A stretch of DNA of 64,000 nucleotides from Brachybacterium saurashtrense (GCF_003355475.1 NZ_CP031356.1:806001-870000); one strand, 5' to 3'; shown: positions 9,639 through 19,645, counted from the first letter of the stretch. Made by a program: numbers and translations. The notes: generated from the sequence alone by a model not told the origin.

Positions 9639-11335
9639 ACGCTCCGGAGCCGGGAGCCACCGCGGAGCGCCGCCGCACCCACCCGATCACTCCGCTGGTG
9701 ACCGGCTGGAAGATCGTGGTCGGCGTGATCGCCGTGCTCACCGCGCAGAACATCGCCCGACTGGCGGAGGACTTCACCGTCCAGCGCGCGCTGATCGGGC
9801 TGGGGGTGCTGGCCGCCGCCGTCGTGATCGCGGTGGTGCTGTCCGCGGCCGGCTGGTGGTTCACCACCTATGCGGTCGACGACGCCGGGGTCTCCCTCCA
9901 CCGCGGCATGATCAGCCGGTCGCGCGAGTACGCCCCGCGGGCCCGGATCGAGTCCGTCTCCGTGGAACGCCCTCTGCTGGCCCGGCTGCTGGGCCTGGCC
10001 AAGGTGCGGGTGGAGGTCGCCGGGGGCGGCGGATCCTATCTCGACATCGAGTACGTCCGCTCCGCCGACGCGGAGGAGCTGCGCCGCGGGATCCTCGCCC
10101 TCCCCGGCCGCGGTGAGGAGGCCCGCCCCGCGCACGCCGACCCTGCGGCCGACACCCCGACCTCCGCCCCCGCGGGATCGCCCGACCCGGCAGCCACCGC
10201 ACCGGCCACGGACGCGGGCCGGCGCGGGCACGATCCGGCCGACGGGGGCGACGCGGCCGACGGGGCCGATCGGTCCAGCGGGTCGGTGGGCTCCGAGGGC
10301 ACTGCCGGCCCCGGCGCCGACGTCGTGGCCGAGGAGCGGGCGGGGGAGCGCGCGCGACGCACCACGGCGAGCTCGCTGGACAGCTTCCTCCACGACGGTG
10401 TCACCGACGGGGAGCTGATCGCGCAGATCCCCACCGGGCGCCTGGTCCACTCCCTGCTGCGCGACCCCGGCTTCCTGCTCGCCGTGGCGATCGGCGTGCT
10501 GGGCCTGCCGGTGGCCGTCGGCCTCGCGATCTGGCAGGACGGGCTCTCCTTCGCGGTGATCATCGCGCTGCTGCCCACGATCGTGGCGCTGCCGAAGTAC
10601 GTCTTCGGCCGTATCGAGTCCGGGTGGGGATTCGTCTCCCGCCTTACGGACAGCGGCCTGCGGATGCGACGGGGCCTGGCCAACACCCGCACGGACAACA
10701 TCGCCGCCGGTCGCATCCAGCGTCTCGAGATGCGCCGTCCGCTGCTGTGGCGCAGCCCCGGCTGGACAGGCGTGACCGTCACCGTGGCCGGTATCGAGGA
10801 CGCCGACGAGAACGGCGCCGAGAGCGTGCTGCCCGTCGGCACCCGCGAGGAGCTCGCCGCGACGCTGTCGCACCTGGCCTCGCCGCTGGGCACCGACGAC
10901 GACCTGGCCGCCGTGGAACGGCTGCTCACCGCCCCCGCGCGAGAGATCGACGGGCTGCGCACCCGGATCCGCGCCTGCTGGATCGACCGCCGCACCACCG
11001 TGAGCGTCCTGCTGCCCGGAGCGCTCGTGCAGCGCCGCGGTGTCCTCGTGAAGCGTCTCGACATCATCCCTCGCGACCGCATCCAGGGACTGACCGTGGA
11101 GGACGGGCCGCTCGCCCGTTCCCTCGGGGTCCTGGACCTGCAGGTCGGCGTGGCAGGGCATACGCTGTCGCTGGCGAACCTGCCGCGCCCGGAGGTGCTC
11201 GCGCTCCATGCCGAGCTCGCGCACGACGCCGCGACGCTGCGCCGGTACCGCGACCGCGAGCGTTGGCCCCGGCCCGCGGCCGAGAGCCGGGGCGCCGTCG
11301 GGGCGACGCATGCAGGCCTCGGAGGTGGGCGATGA
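9635..11335 (+). CDS. Tandem PH-domain (bPH2) membrane protein, YdbT-like
   Basis: A 566-aa protein with several bPH2 repeats. Membrane pairs occur near residues 25-75 and 280-330. The first PH repeat carries VSLHRGMISRSREYAPRARI, the second RMRRGLANTRTDNIAAGRIQRLEM, and a third near the C-terminus VQRRGVLVKRLDIIPRDRIQGLTVEDGP. An Ala/Pro/Asp-rich linker (about residues 160-240) separates the first two. The GTG start overlaps the preceding stop (GTGA). It is probably made and assembled together with the smaller partner. Confidence 0.78.
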   Translation: MNAPEPGATAERRRTHPITPLVTGWKIVVGVIAVLTAQNIARLAEDFTVQRALIGLGVLAAAVVIAVVLSAAGWWFTTYAVDDAGVSLHRGMISRSREYAPRARIESVSVERPLLARLLGLAKVRVEVAGGGGSYLDIEYVRSADAEELRRGILALPGRGEEARPAHADPAADTPTSAPAGSPDPAATAPATDAGRRGHDPADGGDAADGADRSSGSVGSEGTAGPGADVVAEERAGERARRTTASSLDSFLHDGVTDGELIAQIPTGRLVHSLLRDPGFLLAVAIGVLGLPVAVGLAIWQDGLSFAVIIALLPTIVALPKYVFGRIESGWGFVSRLTDSGLRMRRGLANTRTDNIAAGRIQRLEMRRPLLWRSPGWTGVTVTVAGIEDADENGAESVLPVGTREELAATLSHLASPLGTDDDLAAVERLLTAPAREIDGLRTRIRACWIDRRTTVSVLLPGALVQRRGVLVKRLDIIPRDRIQGLTVEDGPLARSLGVLDLQVGVAGHTLSLANLPRPEVLALHAELAHDAATLRRYRDRERWPRPAAESRGAVGATHAGLGGGR

Positions 11336-12237
11336 CCGCGCCGCGCCTGGGCATCGGCGTGATCGGGGCGGGCCGGGTCGGCGCCGTGCTCGGTGCGGCC
11401 CTGCGCGCCGAGGGCCACGGGATCACCGGGGCGTACGCCGTCTCCGACGCCTCCCGCGAGCGCGCCGAGGACCTGCTGCCGGGCGTGCCGCTGCTGGACG
11501 TCCCCGCGCTCGTCGAGCGCAGCGAGATGCTGCTGCTGGCGGTGCCGGACGACCAGCTGGGCCCGCTGGCCGCCGGGATCGCCGCGACCGGTCTCGCGCC
11601 GGGAGGCCAGCTGATCGTGCACACCTCCGGTCGCTTCGGCACCGAGGTGCTCGCCCCGCTGGCGGAGGCGGGAAGCGCCACGATCGCCCTGCACCCCGCG
11701 ATGACCTTCACCGGCACCCGCGCCGATCTCTCCCGCCTGATCGGCTGTCCGATGGGAATCACCGCCGCGCCCGAGCTGCTGCCGATCGCCGCGGCGCTGG
11801 TGGTGGAGCTGGGCGGCGAGGCGGAGGTGATCGCCGAGGGGGACCGCCCCCTCTACCACGCCTCCCTCGCCCACGCCGCGAATCACCTGGTGGTGCTCGT
11901 GGACCAGGCCCGCGAGTCCCTGAGCCGGATGGGCATCGACGAGCCCGGCGCGTATCTCCGCCCCCTGCTGGAGGCGGCGCTCGAGGAGTCCCTGCGCCGC
12001 GGGGCCAAGGCGCTGACCGGGCCCGTGGTGCGCGGCGACGCCGGCACCGTCGCCGCCCATCTCGAAGCGCTCGCGGACCTCGACGCCACCGGGGCGCCGG
12101 GGGAGCGCGGCGACGTGACCGACACCTACCGCGCGCTGGCCCGCGCCGCCCTCGCCCGTGCCAGACTCCCGGAGGACACCCGGTCCGCGCTCGATGCGCT
12201 GCTGCAGGACCGGCCGACCGGAGAGGACCACCCATGA
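11332..12237 (+). CDS. Rossmann-fold DUF2520 protein, candidate ketopantoate reductase (PanG-like)
   Basis: A 301-aa protein with an N-terminal NAD(P)-binding Rossmann domain ([21 protein letters not shown]) and an all-helical DUF2520 C-terminal domain ([36 protein letters not shown]). It overlaps panC by 4 nt. In Francisella a DUF2520-type enzyme, PanG, reduces ketopantoate to pantoate, the substrate of PanC. Context therefore supports pantoate supply, but the assignment is inference; many actinobacterial copies are annotated only as Rossmann-like/DUF2520. Confidence 0.7.
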   Translation: MTAPRLGIGVIGAGRVGAVLGAALRAEGHGITGAYAVSDASRERAEDLLPGVPLLDVPALVERSEMLLLAVPDDQLGPLAAGIAATGLAPGGQLIVHTSGRFGTEVLAPLAEAGSATIALHPAMTFTGTRADLSRLIGCPMGITAAPELLPIAAALVVELGGEAEVIAEGDRPLYHASLAHAANHLVVLVDQARESLSRMGIDEPGAYLRPLLEAALEESLRRGAKALTGPVVRGDAGTVAAHLEALADLDATGAPGERGDVTDTYRALARAALARARLPEDTRSALDALLQDRPTGEDHP

Positions 12238-13133
12238 GCCAGCACGCCCCGCTCCCCGCCCCCGGGCACCCCACCGCCCGGGACGGGGCCGACCGCAGCA
12301 CCGCGCTGGTCACCACCCGCGCGGAGCTGACCGCACGGCGCGTGGCGATGACGGGCACGGTCGCCGCGGTGCTCACGATGGGCTCCCTGCACGACGGACA
12401 TCTCGCCCTGGTGGCACGCGCCCGCGAGCTCGCCGACCACGTGATCCTCACCGACTTCGTCAACCCCCTGCAGTTCGGGCCCGGCGAGGACTACGAGGCC
12501 TACCCGCGCGACCTCGACGCCGACCTCGCCCTCGTGGAGGGCCTGGTGGACGTGGTCTTCGCCCCCGCGGTCCAGGAGATGTACCCGGTCCTCCCGCCCA
12601 CGGTCTCGGTGAGCGCAGGCCGTGCGGGCACCCTCCTCGAGGGCGCCGCACGGCCCGGCCACTTCGACGGTGTGGTCACCGTGGTGACCAAGCTCCTGCA
12701 TCTCACCGCCCCGCACCTGAGCGTCTTCGGCCGCAAGGACGCCCAGCAGCTCGCGATCATCCAGCGCCTGGTCGCGGACCTCGACCTGCCGGTGCGCATC
12801 GAGCCGGTCGAGATCCAGCGCGAACCCTCGGGGCTGGCCCGCTCCAGCCGCAACGCCTACCTCAGCCCGGCCGGTCGGGAGCAGGCGCTCGCCCTGTCCC
12901 GCACGATCCAGGCCGCGCTCGCCGCCGCGCCGTCCGTGCGGGGGATCCGGGCCGCCCTCGCCGACGCGCTGGAGCGGGCGGAGATCGACTGGGACTACGC
13001 CCACGCCCTGGACCCCGCGACCCTCGCCCCGATCGACGGCGAGCACCGCGGGGAGGTGCTGGTGGCGCTCGCCGGCGTGGTCGAGGGCACCCGCCTGCTG
13101 GACGCCGCTGTGGCGGTCGCGACAGCACCCTGA
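12234..13133 (+). CDS. panC: Pantothenate synthetase
   Basis: A 299-aa enzyme that ligates pantoate and beta-alanine using ATP. The nucleotidyl-transferase signature MGSLHDGH (an HxGH-type motif) is near residue 47, followed by [19 protein letters not shown], the [12 protein letters not shown] segment and RSSRNAYL near the adenylate site. The first 20 residues are an extra Pro/Ala-rich extension. It starts inside the stop of the DUF2520 gene. panB and panD are not in the window. Confidence 0.94.
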   Translation: MSQHAPLPAPGHPTARDGADRSTALVTTRAELTARRVAMTGTVAAVLTMGSLHDGHLALVARARELADHVILTDFVNPLQFGPGEDYEAYPRDLDADLALVEGLVDVVFAPAVQEMYPVLPPTVSVSAGRAGTLLEGAARPGHFDGVVTVVTKLLHLTAPHLSVFGRKDAQQLAIIQRLVADLDLPVRIEPVEIQREPSGLARSSRNAYLSPAGREQALALSRTIQAALAAAPSVRGIRAALADALERAEIDWDYAHALDPATLAPIDGEHRGEVLVALAGVVEGTRLLDAAVAVATAP

Positions 13134-13177
13134 GCTCGACGGGCGCCCCCGCACCGGGTGATGAGACAATCGCCCCC

Positions 13178-14686
13178 ATGAGCGAGAATCCCCCTGCCCC
13201 CGACACGACGGACACCTCCGACCAGGTCGCGGTCCGCAAGTCCAAGCGGGAGCGCCTGCTGGCGCGCGGGGAGGAGGCCTATCCCGTCTCCGTGCCGGTC
13301 ACCACCACCATCGCCGCGGTGCGCGACGCCTACGGGCACCTCGAGGCGGGGGAGGAGACCGACGACGAGGTGGGCATCGCCGGCCGCGTGGTCTTCCAGC
13401 GCAACACCGGCAAGCTCGCCTTCGTCACGGTGCAGGACGGTGCCGGGCGCCGCCTGCAGATCATGGCCTCGCAGAAGGTCATCGGCGAGGAGCGCCTGGC
13501 CGCGCTCAAGGCGGACGTCGACCTCGGCGACCACGTGTTCTTCCACGGGCGCGTGGGCGCCTCCCGCCGCGGCGAGCTGAGCGTGTTCGCGGACTCCTGG
13601 CAGATGGCGGCCAAGGCGGTGCGCCCGCTGCCGGTGCTGCACGCGGAGCTCTCCGAGGAGTCGCGGGTGCGGCACCGCTACGTCGACCTCATCGTGCGCC
13701 AGGAGGCGCGGGACACGGTGCGCCGGCGTGCCGAGGTGATGCACTCGCTGCGAACCTCCTTCCACGAGCGGGACTTCGTGGAGATCGAGACGCCGATGCT
13801 GCAGGTGGTGCCCTCCGGCGCCGCCGCCCGCCCGTTCGTCACCCACATGAACGCCTTCGACCTCGACCTGTACCTGCGGATCGCCCCGGAGCTGTTCCTC
13901 AAGCGCGCTGCCGTGGGCGGGCTCGAGAAGGTGTTCGAGATCAACCGGAACTTCCGCAACGAAGGCGCTGATTCCACGCATTCGCCGGAGTTCGCGATGC
14001 TCGAGGCGTACGAGGCCTACGGCGACTACGACACCATCGGGGACCTCACCCGGCGCCTCGTGCAGGAGGCGGCGGAGCGCGCCACCGGATCGCAGATCGT
14101 CACGCTCGCCGACGGCACCGAGTACGACTTCTCCGGGGAATGGGCGAAGATCACCGTCTACGGGTCCCTCTCGGAATCCCTGGGCGAGGAGATCACCCCC
14201 GAGACCTCTCCGGACCATCTGCGGGCCATCGCCCGCTCGCTCGATCTGGATCTGGATCATCCGAAGTTCGGCCACGGAAAGCTCGTCGAGGAGCTGTTCG
14301 AGCATCGCGTGGGCGATCATCTGCACGAGCCCACGTTCGTGCGCGATTTCCCGGTGGAGACCAGCCCCCTGGTGCGCGCCCATCGCACGCAGCCCGGCGT
14401 GGTGGAGAAGTGGGACCTCTACGTGCGCGGCTTCGAACTGGGCACGGGCTACTCCGAGCTGGTGGATCCGGTGATCCAGCGCGAGCGCTTCGCCCAGCAG
14501 GCACGGCTCGCCGCGCAGGGCGACGACGAGGCGATGCGTATGGACGAGGACTTCCTGGAGGCGATGGAGTACGCGCTGCCGCCCACCGGCGGCATGGGAA
14601 TGGGAATGGACCGTCTCCTCATGGCGCTCACGGGGCTCGGAATCCGCGAGACCATCCTCTTCCCGCTCGTGAAGCCGGAGGCCTGA
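13178..14686 (+). CDS. lysS: Lysyl-tRNA synthetase, class II
   Basis: A 502-aa cytosolic synthetase with an N-terminal OB-fold anticodon-binding domain ([20 protein letters not shown]) and the class II catalytic domain. Motif 1 lies around PLLQVVPSG-type residues, motif 2 is [14 protein letters not shown] and motif 3 is the Gly/Met-rich [13 protein letters not shown] near the C-terminus. A short acidic N-terminal tail precedes the [16 protein letters not shown] segment common to the family. It is 44 nt after panC, so it may be co-transcribed or have its own promoter. Confidence 0.95.
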   Translation: MSENPPAPDTTDTSDQVAVRKSKRERLLARGEEAYPVSVPVTTTIAAVRDAYGHLEAGEETDDEVGIAGRVVFQRNTGKLAFVTVQDGAGRRLQIMASQKVIGEERLAALKADVDLGDHVFFHGRVGASRRGELSVFADSWQMAAKAVRPLPVLHAELSEESRVRHRYVDLIVRQEARDTVRRRAEVMHSLRTSFHERDFVEIETPMLQVVPSGAAARPFVTHMNAFDLDLYLRIAPELFLKRAAVGGLEKVFEINRNFRNEGADSTHSPEFAMLEAYEAYGDYDTIGDLTRRLVQEAAERATGSQIVTLADGTEYDFSGEWAKITVYGSLSESLGEEITPETSPDHLRAIARSLDLDLDHPKFGHGKLVEELFEHRVGDHLHEPTFVRDFPVETSPLVRAHRTQPGVVEKWDLYVRGFELGTGYSELVDPVIQRERFAQQARLAAQGDDEAMRMDEDFLEAMEYALPPTGGMGMGMDRLLMALTGLGIRETILFPLVKPEA

Positions 14687-14687
14687 G

Positions 14688-14870
14688 ATGGATTCGGGGT
14701 TCTGGTTCGAGGCGGGGGCGCTGCTCCCGTCGCTCGGCGTGGGACTTCTGTTCTGGTTCGTGCTGCGATCCCTGCTGCGGGCGGATCGACGGGAACGGGA
14801 GGCCGAACGCCAGGCGGAACGCGAATACGACGATCGGCATGACAGCGATGAAGCGCGCCACGCCGAGTGA
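14688..14870 (+). CDS. Small single-helix membrane protein
   Basis: A 60-aa hypothetical protein starting 1 nt after lysS. One hydrophobic helix (about residues 9-29) is followed by a highly charged Arg/Glu/Asp tail predicted to be cytoplasmic and helical. Similar small charged membrane proteins occur between lysS and lsr2 in related actinobacteria, to my recollection. I cannot assign a function. Confidence 0.6.
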   Translation: MDSGFWFEAGALLPSLGVGLLFWFVLRSLLRADRREREAERQAEREYDDRHDSDEARHAE

Positions 14871-14888
14871 GCCGATTTCGCAATCAGA

Positions 14889-14917
14889 TTGAAATCACGC
14901 CCTCCGCTATGGATACT
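14889..14917 (+). promoter_or_regulatory. Candidate promoter of lsr2
   Basis: TTGAAA (14889-14894) and GATACT (14912-14917) are separated by 17 bp, a good fit to a housekeeping sigma promoter, in a locally AT-richer stretch. The predicted transcript would start near 14924, leaving a leader of about 60 nt before lsr2. Confidence 0.45.
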
Positions 14918-14986
14918 GTGTGCAGAAGCGAGCTTGAATCGGGGCCGCTCATGTTTTCACCAACAGACCAGCGAGGGAGAACCCCC

Positions 14987-15316
14987 ATGGCACGGAAGAC
15001 CTACGTGGAGCTCGTCGACGATCTCAGCGGGGACAAGGCCGATGAGACGGTGAGCTTCGCCCTGGACGGCGTGGCCTACGAGATCGACCTGTCCGACGTC
15101 AACGCCTCCCGCCTGCGCGAGGAGCTCGGCACGTGGGTCGAGAAGGCCCGCCGTGTGGGAGGCCGCCGTACCCGTGGCACGTCCTCCGCCCGTCGCGGCT
15201 CCAACGACTCCGCGCGCATCCGCGAGTGGGCGCGCGAAGCCGGCTACGAGGTGCCGGATCGCGGTCGCATCTCCAGCACAATCCGCACCGCCTACGAGGA
15301 GGCGCACGGGAAGTGA
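14987..15316 (+). CDS. lsr2: Lsr2 nucleoid-associated protein
   Basis: A 109-aa H-NS-like DNA-bridging protein that silences AT-rich and horizontally acquired DNA. The N-terminal dimerisation domain (MARKTYVELVDDLSG, then a beta-hairpin and helix) covers residues 1-60. A basic linker follows, then a C-terminal DNA-binding domain (residues 75-109) ending PDRGRISSTI; the RGR tripeptide is the family's AT-hook-like minor-groove motif. AGGGAGA lies 6-8 nt before the ATG. Its presence matters for the acquired island further along. Confidence 0.95.
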   Translation: MARKTYVELVDDLSGDKADETVSFALDGVAYEIDLSDVNASRLREELGTWVEKARRVGGRRTRGTSSARRGSNDSARIREWAREAGYEVPDRGRISSTIRTAYEEAHGK

Positions 15317-15372
15317 CCCGCGCCGATCCCGCGCGCGCCTCGGCGTGAACGGGATCCGCCCCCGGCATGATC

Positions 15373-15404
15373 ACGGGTCCCCCACCGCACGGTGGGGGAC
15401 CCGT
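15373..15404. terminator. Bidirectional hairpin terminator between lsr2 and the lut operon
   Basis: Two perfectly complementary 14-nt arms, ACGGGTCCCCCACC (15373-15386) and its complement (15391-15404), enclose a GCAC tetraloop. The hairpin lies between the convergent lsr2 and aldose-epimerase genes and can serve both strands. Confidence 0.8.
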
Positions 15405-15471
15405 CGTCGTGACGGGCGGGCCCGACCCGAGCTCCTCGTCGACGAGATGGCGCGGCGGAGGCCCGCCGCCC

Positions 15472-16428
15472 TCACCAGCCGGTCAGCGACCAGGAGGCGG
15501 AGTGCTCCGCCCCGGGGGCCAGGCGCACCACATCGGTGCCGCTGCGGAACGCATCGGGCGGGCAGGTCATCGGCTCCACCGCGAGCCCGCGTCGGTGATG
15601 CTCGGGCTCCGGCCGGTCCCCGGTGTGGATCTGCAGCCAGGGGCATTCCGTCCCGGCGGTGAGCTCCACACCGGTCCCGCCGGGCGCGGTGACGGTGACC
15701 CGCATCCGGCCCTCGCCGTCCCGCCCCAGATCGGTGAAGGCATGATCGATGAACAGGGAGCCGAGCGGTCGGGCGGAGCGGAAGTCGAAGGCGCCCCCCG
15801 GCTCCACCGAGCGGGTCCCGGTGGGCAGCAGCCTGTCCTCGGTGACCGTGAGCACGGTGCCCGCCTCCACCTGGAGCGACCACTGCTCCAGCGGCTCCTC
15901 GCCGGCCACCAGGTACGGGTGCGGGCACACCCCGTACGGGGCGTCCTGCCGGCCGAGGTTGCGGGCGGTCACGGTGGTGCGCAGCCCCTCCTGCGCCTCG
16001 AGCGTGTAGCGCACGGTGAGCAGCAGGTGGAAGGGGTAGCCGGGGGAGGGGAACAGCTCGGTGCGCAGCTCCAGCGCCTGGGCGGAGACCGAGGCGGGGG
16101 TGAAGGCCTGGAAGGAGACCAGGCCGTGGAGGGCGTTGCCGCGCTCCGGCTCGGTGAGGGCGGTGCGGAGCTCCTGCCCGTCCCACGTGTAGGTGCCGTC
16201 GCCGATGCGGTTCGGCCACGGCGCCACGATGGCGCCGCGATAGAAGAGCATCGGGCCGGTCTCGGGGCTGCGCAGCAGCAGGTCCCGTCCGTCCACGGTG
16301 AGCGACTCGAGCGTCGCCCCCACGGCGGAGACCTCCGCGCGGTATGCGCCGGCGGTCAGGGTGTACAGCTCGCCGCGATCGCGAGGGGAGGGACCGGACG
16401 CGGTCGGGACGGTGGGGGACTCTGTCAT
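15472..16428 (-). CDS. Aldose 1-epimerase family protein (GalM-like mutarotase)
   Basis: A 318-aa beta-sandwich mutarotase-like protein. The core GGAFDFRSARPLG, the catalytic-type His segments GNALHGLVSFQAF and CPHPYLV, and the C-terminal EPMTCPPDAF are in family order. It probably interconverts sugar anomers; the exact sugar is not predictable and it may be a glucose-6-phosphate epimerase type. The ATG at 16428 overlaps the lutC stop by 4 nt, which places it at the end of the lactate operon, an uncommon partner. Confidence 0.82.
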   Translation of the reverse strand: MTESPTVPTASGPSPRDRGELYTLTAGAYRAEVSAVGATLESLTVDGRDLLLRSPETGPMLFYRGAIVAPWPNRIGDGTYTWDGQELRTALTEPERGNALHGLVSFQAFTPASVSAQALELRTELFPSPGYPFHLLLTVRYTLEAQEGLRTTVTARNLGRQDAPYGVCPHPYLVAGEEPLEQWSLQVEAGTVLTVTEDRLLPTGTRSVEPGGAFDFRSARPLGSLFIDHAFTDLGRDGEGRMRVTVTAPGGTGVELTAGTECPWLQIHTGDRPEPEHHRRGLAVEPMTCPPDAFRSGTDVVRLAPGAEHSASWSLTGW

Positions 16429-17189
16429 GCGGTCTGCTCCTGTGCTGTCTGCGCCGTCGTGGGGTCGGTCGGCTGTGCGGGGTCCTGCTCGGGCTCCGGC
16501 TCGATCAGCACCACCTCGAGGCGGCGCGGCCCGTGCACGCCCTCGACGCGGTCCAGCTCGATGTCGCTGGTCGCGCTGGGCCCGGAGATCATGGTCCAGG
16601 CGGCGGCCGGGTCCTCGGCCATCCGCTCGATCGCCTTGGGGACGCCGAGCACCACCTCCTCCGCCTCCACCACGACCACGTGGTGGTCGGGCACCAGGCT
16701 GATCGCGCGGCGGCCGCCGCGCCCGTCGCCGCGCAGCACCAGCGTGCCGGTGAGCGCGATCGCCGTGTGGCAGCCGGTGAGCACCGCGTCGATCGCGTCG
16801 AGCTCGCGCGGGGTCGCGGTGCCGTCGTCGAGCACCACGTCGGCGTCCACCTGCGCACGCCATGCCTCCGGCAGCGCGGGCGGGACCACCACCGAGCGGG
16901 CGCCGGCGAGCGCGGCGGCGATCACGGCCGGGGCCTCGGCCGCGGTGGTGCGGTGCACCGTCGCGGTGTAGTCCTCCAGCCGCTGCACCAGCACGCCCCG
17001 CACCTTCTCGGGGGCGGTGCGCACCTCCTGCTTGTCGTCGGCGCGCTGGTAGTCCCGGGGGACATCCGCGGCCTCGGTGACCTCGTCCCGGCGCGGCACC
17101 GCCAGGGCGGCGCGCACGCGGCCCAGGATCTCCTCCTTGGCGCTGAGGCCGGGGGTGCGGGTGGGACGCGCGTCCCGCTGCTCGTTCAT
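16425..17189 (-). CDS. lutC: Lactate utilisation protein C (LUD domain)
   Basis: A 254-aa LUD-domain protein, third component of the LutABC iron-sulfur lactate oxidase complex that converts L-lactate to pyruvate. The C-terminal part has the family pattern TALTGTLV-like, LVPDHHVVVVEAEEVV and SGPSATSDIELDRVEGVHGPRRL. Start at 17189 overlaps the lutB stop by 4 nt. The last 25 residues are a Pro/Thr/Gln-rich tail. Confidence 0.92.
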   Translation of the reverse strand: MNEQRDARPTRTPGLSAKEEILGRVRAALAVPRRDEVTEAADVPRDYQRADDKQEVRTAPEKVRGVLVQRLEDYTATVHRTTAAEAPAVIAAALAGARSVVVPPALPEAWRAQVDADVVLDDGTATPRELDAIDAVLTGCHTAIALTGTLVLRGDGRGGRRAISLVPDHHVVVVEAEEVVLGVPKAIERMAEDPAAAWTMISGPSATSDIELDRVEGVHGPRRLEVVLIEPEPEQDPAQPTDPTTAQTAQEQTA

Positions 17190-18721
17190 GCCGTCTCCTC
17201 GTCCGTGCCGCGGTCCTTCTCGCGCTGATCCCACCAGGAGCGGAAGGACGTCCCGGGCTTGGGCAGGTCGCGGTGGTCGGTCCAGCCCGGCACCAGCGGC
17301 AGCACGCCGGGGAGGCGGCCGATGTTCGTGCCCCGCAGCACGGAGGTGAGCGGGCCCGCGGAGCGCACCGCGATGTCGTACGCGCGCGGCGAGGACATCA
17401 GCTTCCCGGCGCCCTGGAGGGCCACGTCCCAGGTGCCGTGGAAGTCGCCGCGGGTCTCGCGGCGACGGTCCACGTCCTTCGCGCGCAGGTGCACCAGGAT
17501 CTCGGGGATGTTGATCTTCACCGGGCACACGTCGTAGCAGGCCCCGCACAGGCTCGAGGCGTAGGGGAGCGTGGAGTTCGGGTCGTCGTCGCCGTGCATG
17601 CCCGTCATCTGCGGGGAGAGGATCGCCCCGATCGGCCCGGGGTAGGTGGAGCCGTAGGCGTGGCCGCCGGTGCGGGCGTACACGGGGCACACGTTCAGGC
17701 AGGCGGAGCAGCGGATGCAGTGCAGGGCGCTGCGGCCCTCCGGATCCTCCAGCACCGCGGAGCGCCCGTTGTCCAGCAGCACCAGATGGAACTCCTCGGG
17801 GCCGTCGCCCTCGTGCACGCCGGTGAACAGCGTGGTGTAGGGGTTCATCCGCTCCCCGGTGGAGGAGCGCGGCAGCAGCTGCAGGAACACCTCGAGATCC
17901 TGGAAGGTGGGGACGATCTTCTCGATCCCCACCACCGAGATGAGGGTGCGCGGAAGGGTGAGGCACATCCGCCCGTTGCCCTCGGACTCCACCACCACCA
18001 TCGTCCCGGTCTCGGCGACGGCGAAGTTCGCGCCGGAGATCGCCACCGAGCCCGGCATGTCCAGGAACTTCTCGCGCAGGTAGCGGCGCGCGGCCTCCGC
18101 GAGCGCGGCGGGCTCGTCCGTGATCGACGGGTCCAGGTCCGGCATCGCCTCGAGGAAGATCTCGCGGATCTCGGTGCGGTTGCGGTGGATCGCGGGCACC
18201 AGGATGTGCGAGGGGGTGTCCCCGGCGAGCTGCACGATGAGCTCGGCCAGATCGGACTCGATCGCCCGGATCCCGGCGTGCTCGAGCACCTCGTTGAGGC
18301 TGATCTCCTGGGTGGCCATCGACTTGACCTTCAGGATCTCCTCGGCACCGCGCTCGAGCGCGAGCGCCGCCACGATCTCGCCGGCCTCCTCCGCGTCGCG
18401 CGCCCAGTGCACCACGCCGCCGGCCGCCGTCACCGACTCCTCGAGCTGCTCCAGGAGCTCCGGAAGATGATCGGTGACCTGCCACTTCAATGCGCTGCCG
18501 GCGTTGCGCAGCTTCTGCCAGTCGCGCACCTCGCGCACCGCGGAGGCGCGCTTGGCCTGGATGGTGGAGGTGGCGTGGCGGAGGTTGCCGCGCAGGGTCT
18601 CGTCGCCGAGCTCCGCGCGTGCCGCGGCGGGGAAGCCCTGCGCGCCGCGCAGCGTCGAGCCCGGGGAGGCGTGCTGCGGGCGCACCGAGGGCATGCCCAG
18701 GTGCACGGTGGAGGTGCTCAT
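17186..18721 (-). CDS. lutB: Lactate utilisation iron-sulfur protein B
   Basis: A 511-aa protein with an N-terminal LUD domain (VKSMATQEISLNE, SGANFAVAETGTMVVVESEGN) and a ferredoxin-like module carrying two 4Fe-4S motifs, CIRCSACLNVCPVY and CGACYDVCPVKINIPE. The C-terminal DUF3390-type region follows. It works with LutA and LutC in NAD-independent lactate oxidation. lutA lies 49 nt upstream and lutC overlaps downstream, so the order is lutA-lutB-lutC-epimerase in one operon. Confidence 0.94.
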   Translation of the reverse strand: MSTSTVHLGMPSVRPQHASPGSTLRGAQGFPAAARAELGDETLRGNLRHATSTIQAKRASAVREVRDWQKLRNAGSALKWQVTDHLPELLEQLEESVTAAGGVVHWARDAEEAGEIVAALALERGAEEILKVKSMATQEISLNEVLEHAGIRAIESDLAELIVQLAGDTPSHILVPAIHRNRTEIREIFLEAMPDLDPSITDEPAALAEAARRYLREKFLDMPGSVAISGANFAVAETGTMVVVESEGNGRMCLTLPRTLISVVGIEKIVPTFQDLEVFLQLLPRSSTGERMNPYTTLFTGVHEGDGPEEFHLVLLDNGRSAVLEDPEGRSALHCIRCSACLNVCPVYARTGGHAYGSTYPGPIGAILSPQMTGMHGDDDPNSTLPYASSLCGACYDVCPVKINIPEILVHLRAKDVDRRRETRGDFHGTWDVALQGAGKLMSSPRAYDIAVRSAGPLTSVLRGTNIGRLPGVLPLVPGWTDHRDLPKPGTSFRSWWDQREKDRGTDEETA

Positions 18722-18770
18722 CGTCCGGTCCTCTCGAGCGGGTGCCGCGCGGCGCGCGGACGGTGCGTGG

Positions 18771-19556
18771 TCATGACGCCCTCCCGAGGATGGTCTCCGA
18801 CGGGACGAAGGGGTCCTCCTTCGTGGAGGCGAGGATCTGCGCGAGGTGGATCGACTGCGGGGCGGCCCCGGTGCGGCGCAGCTTCCCGCCGATGTTCATC
18901 AGGCACGAGGCGTCGCCGGCGACCACGAACTCCGCCCCGCTGCGCACCACGTTCGCGGCCTTGTCCGTCACCATCGCATCGCTGGTGGCGTCGTTCTTCA
19001 CCGAGAAGGTGCCGCCGAACCCGCAGCAGGTGTCCGACTCCGGCAGGTTCTTCACCTCGATGCCCTCGACCGCGCGCAGCAGCTTCAGCGGCCGGGATCC
19101 CACCTTGAGGAACCGCATCGAGTGGCAGGTGGGGTGGTAGGTCACCGAGTGGGGGAAATAGGCGCCTACATCGGTCACCTTCAGCACGTCCACCAGCAGC
19201 TCGGAGAGCTCGTAGGTCTTCGCCGCGACCGCGGCGGCCCGCTGCTCGAGCCGCTCGTCGCCTTCATGCCGGGCCACCAGGGCGTGCTGGTCCCGCACGC
19301 AGCCCGTGCACGAGCCCGAGGGCATCACGATCGCGTCCACGCTCTCCAGCGCCGGCTCGAAGGTGTCCACGAAGGAGCGCACGACCGGCGCCGCCTCGGT
19401 GTAGTACCCGGAGTTGGTGTGCATCTGGCCGCAGCAGGTCTGGCGCTTGTCGAACACCACCTCGTGGCCCAGGCGCTCCAGCAGCATCACCGTGGCCCGG
19501 GCCACGTCCGGTGCCATCACGTCCACCAGGCAGGTCGTCATCAGCGAGATGCGCAT
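18771..19556 (-). CDS. lutA: Lactate utilisation protein A (CCG-domain Fe-S oxidoreductase)
   Basis: A 261-aa protein with two CCG (DUF224) domains typical of LutA/GlcF: CCGQMHTNSGY near residue 40 and CCGFGGTFSVKN near residue 195, plus YHPTCHSMR. These Cys ligate an Fe-S cluster in lactate oxidation. The ATG at 19556 matches the MRISLMTTCLVD start of the family; the frame is open much further upstream but without coding sense. It is preceded by about 90 nt and then mqo on the same strand. Confidence 0.93.
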   Translation of the reverse strand: MRISLMTTCLVDVMAPDVARATVMLLERLGHEVVFDKRQTCCGQMHTNSGYYTEAAPVVRSFVDTFEPALESVDAIVMPSGSCTGCVRDQHALVARHEGDERLEQRAAAVAAKTYELSELLVDVLKVTDVGAYFPHSVTYHPTCHSMRFLKVGSRPLKLLRAVEGIEVKNLPESDTCCGFGGTFSVKNDATSDAMVTDKAANVVRSGAEFVVAGDASCLMNIGGKLRRTGAAPQSIHLAQILASTKEDPFVPSETILGRAS

Positions 19557-19645
19557 CCGCAGTCCTCCGTCGTCGTCCCGCGCCGGTGGTGGGAGCCGTG
19601 GCGCGCCCCCGGGGCGGGGTCGGGGACGCGGAGCACTGCGGCGGG

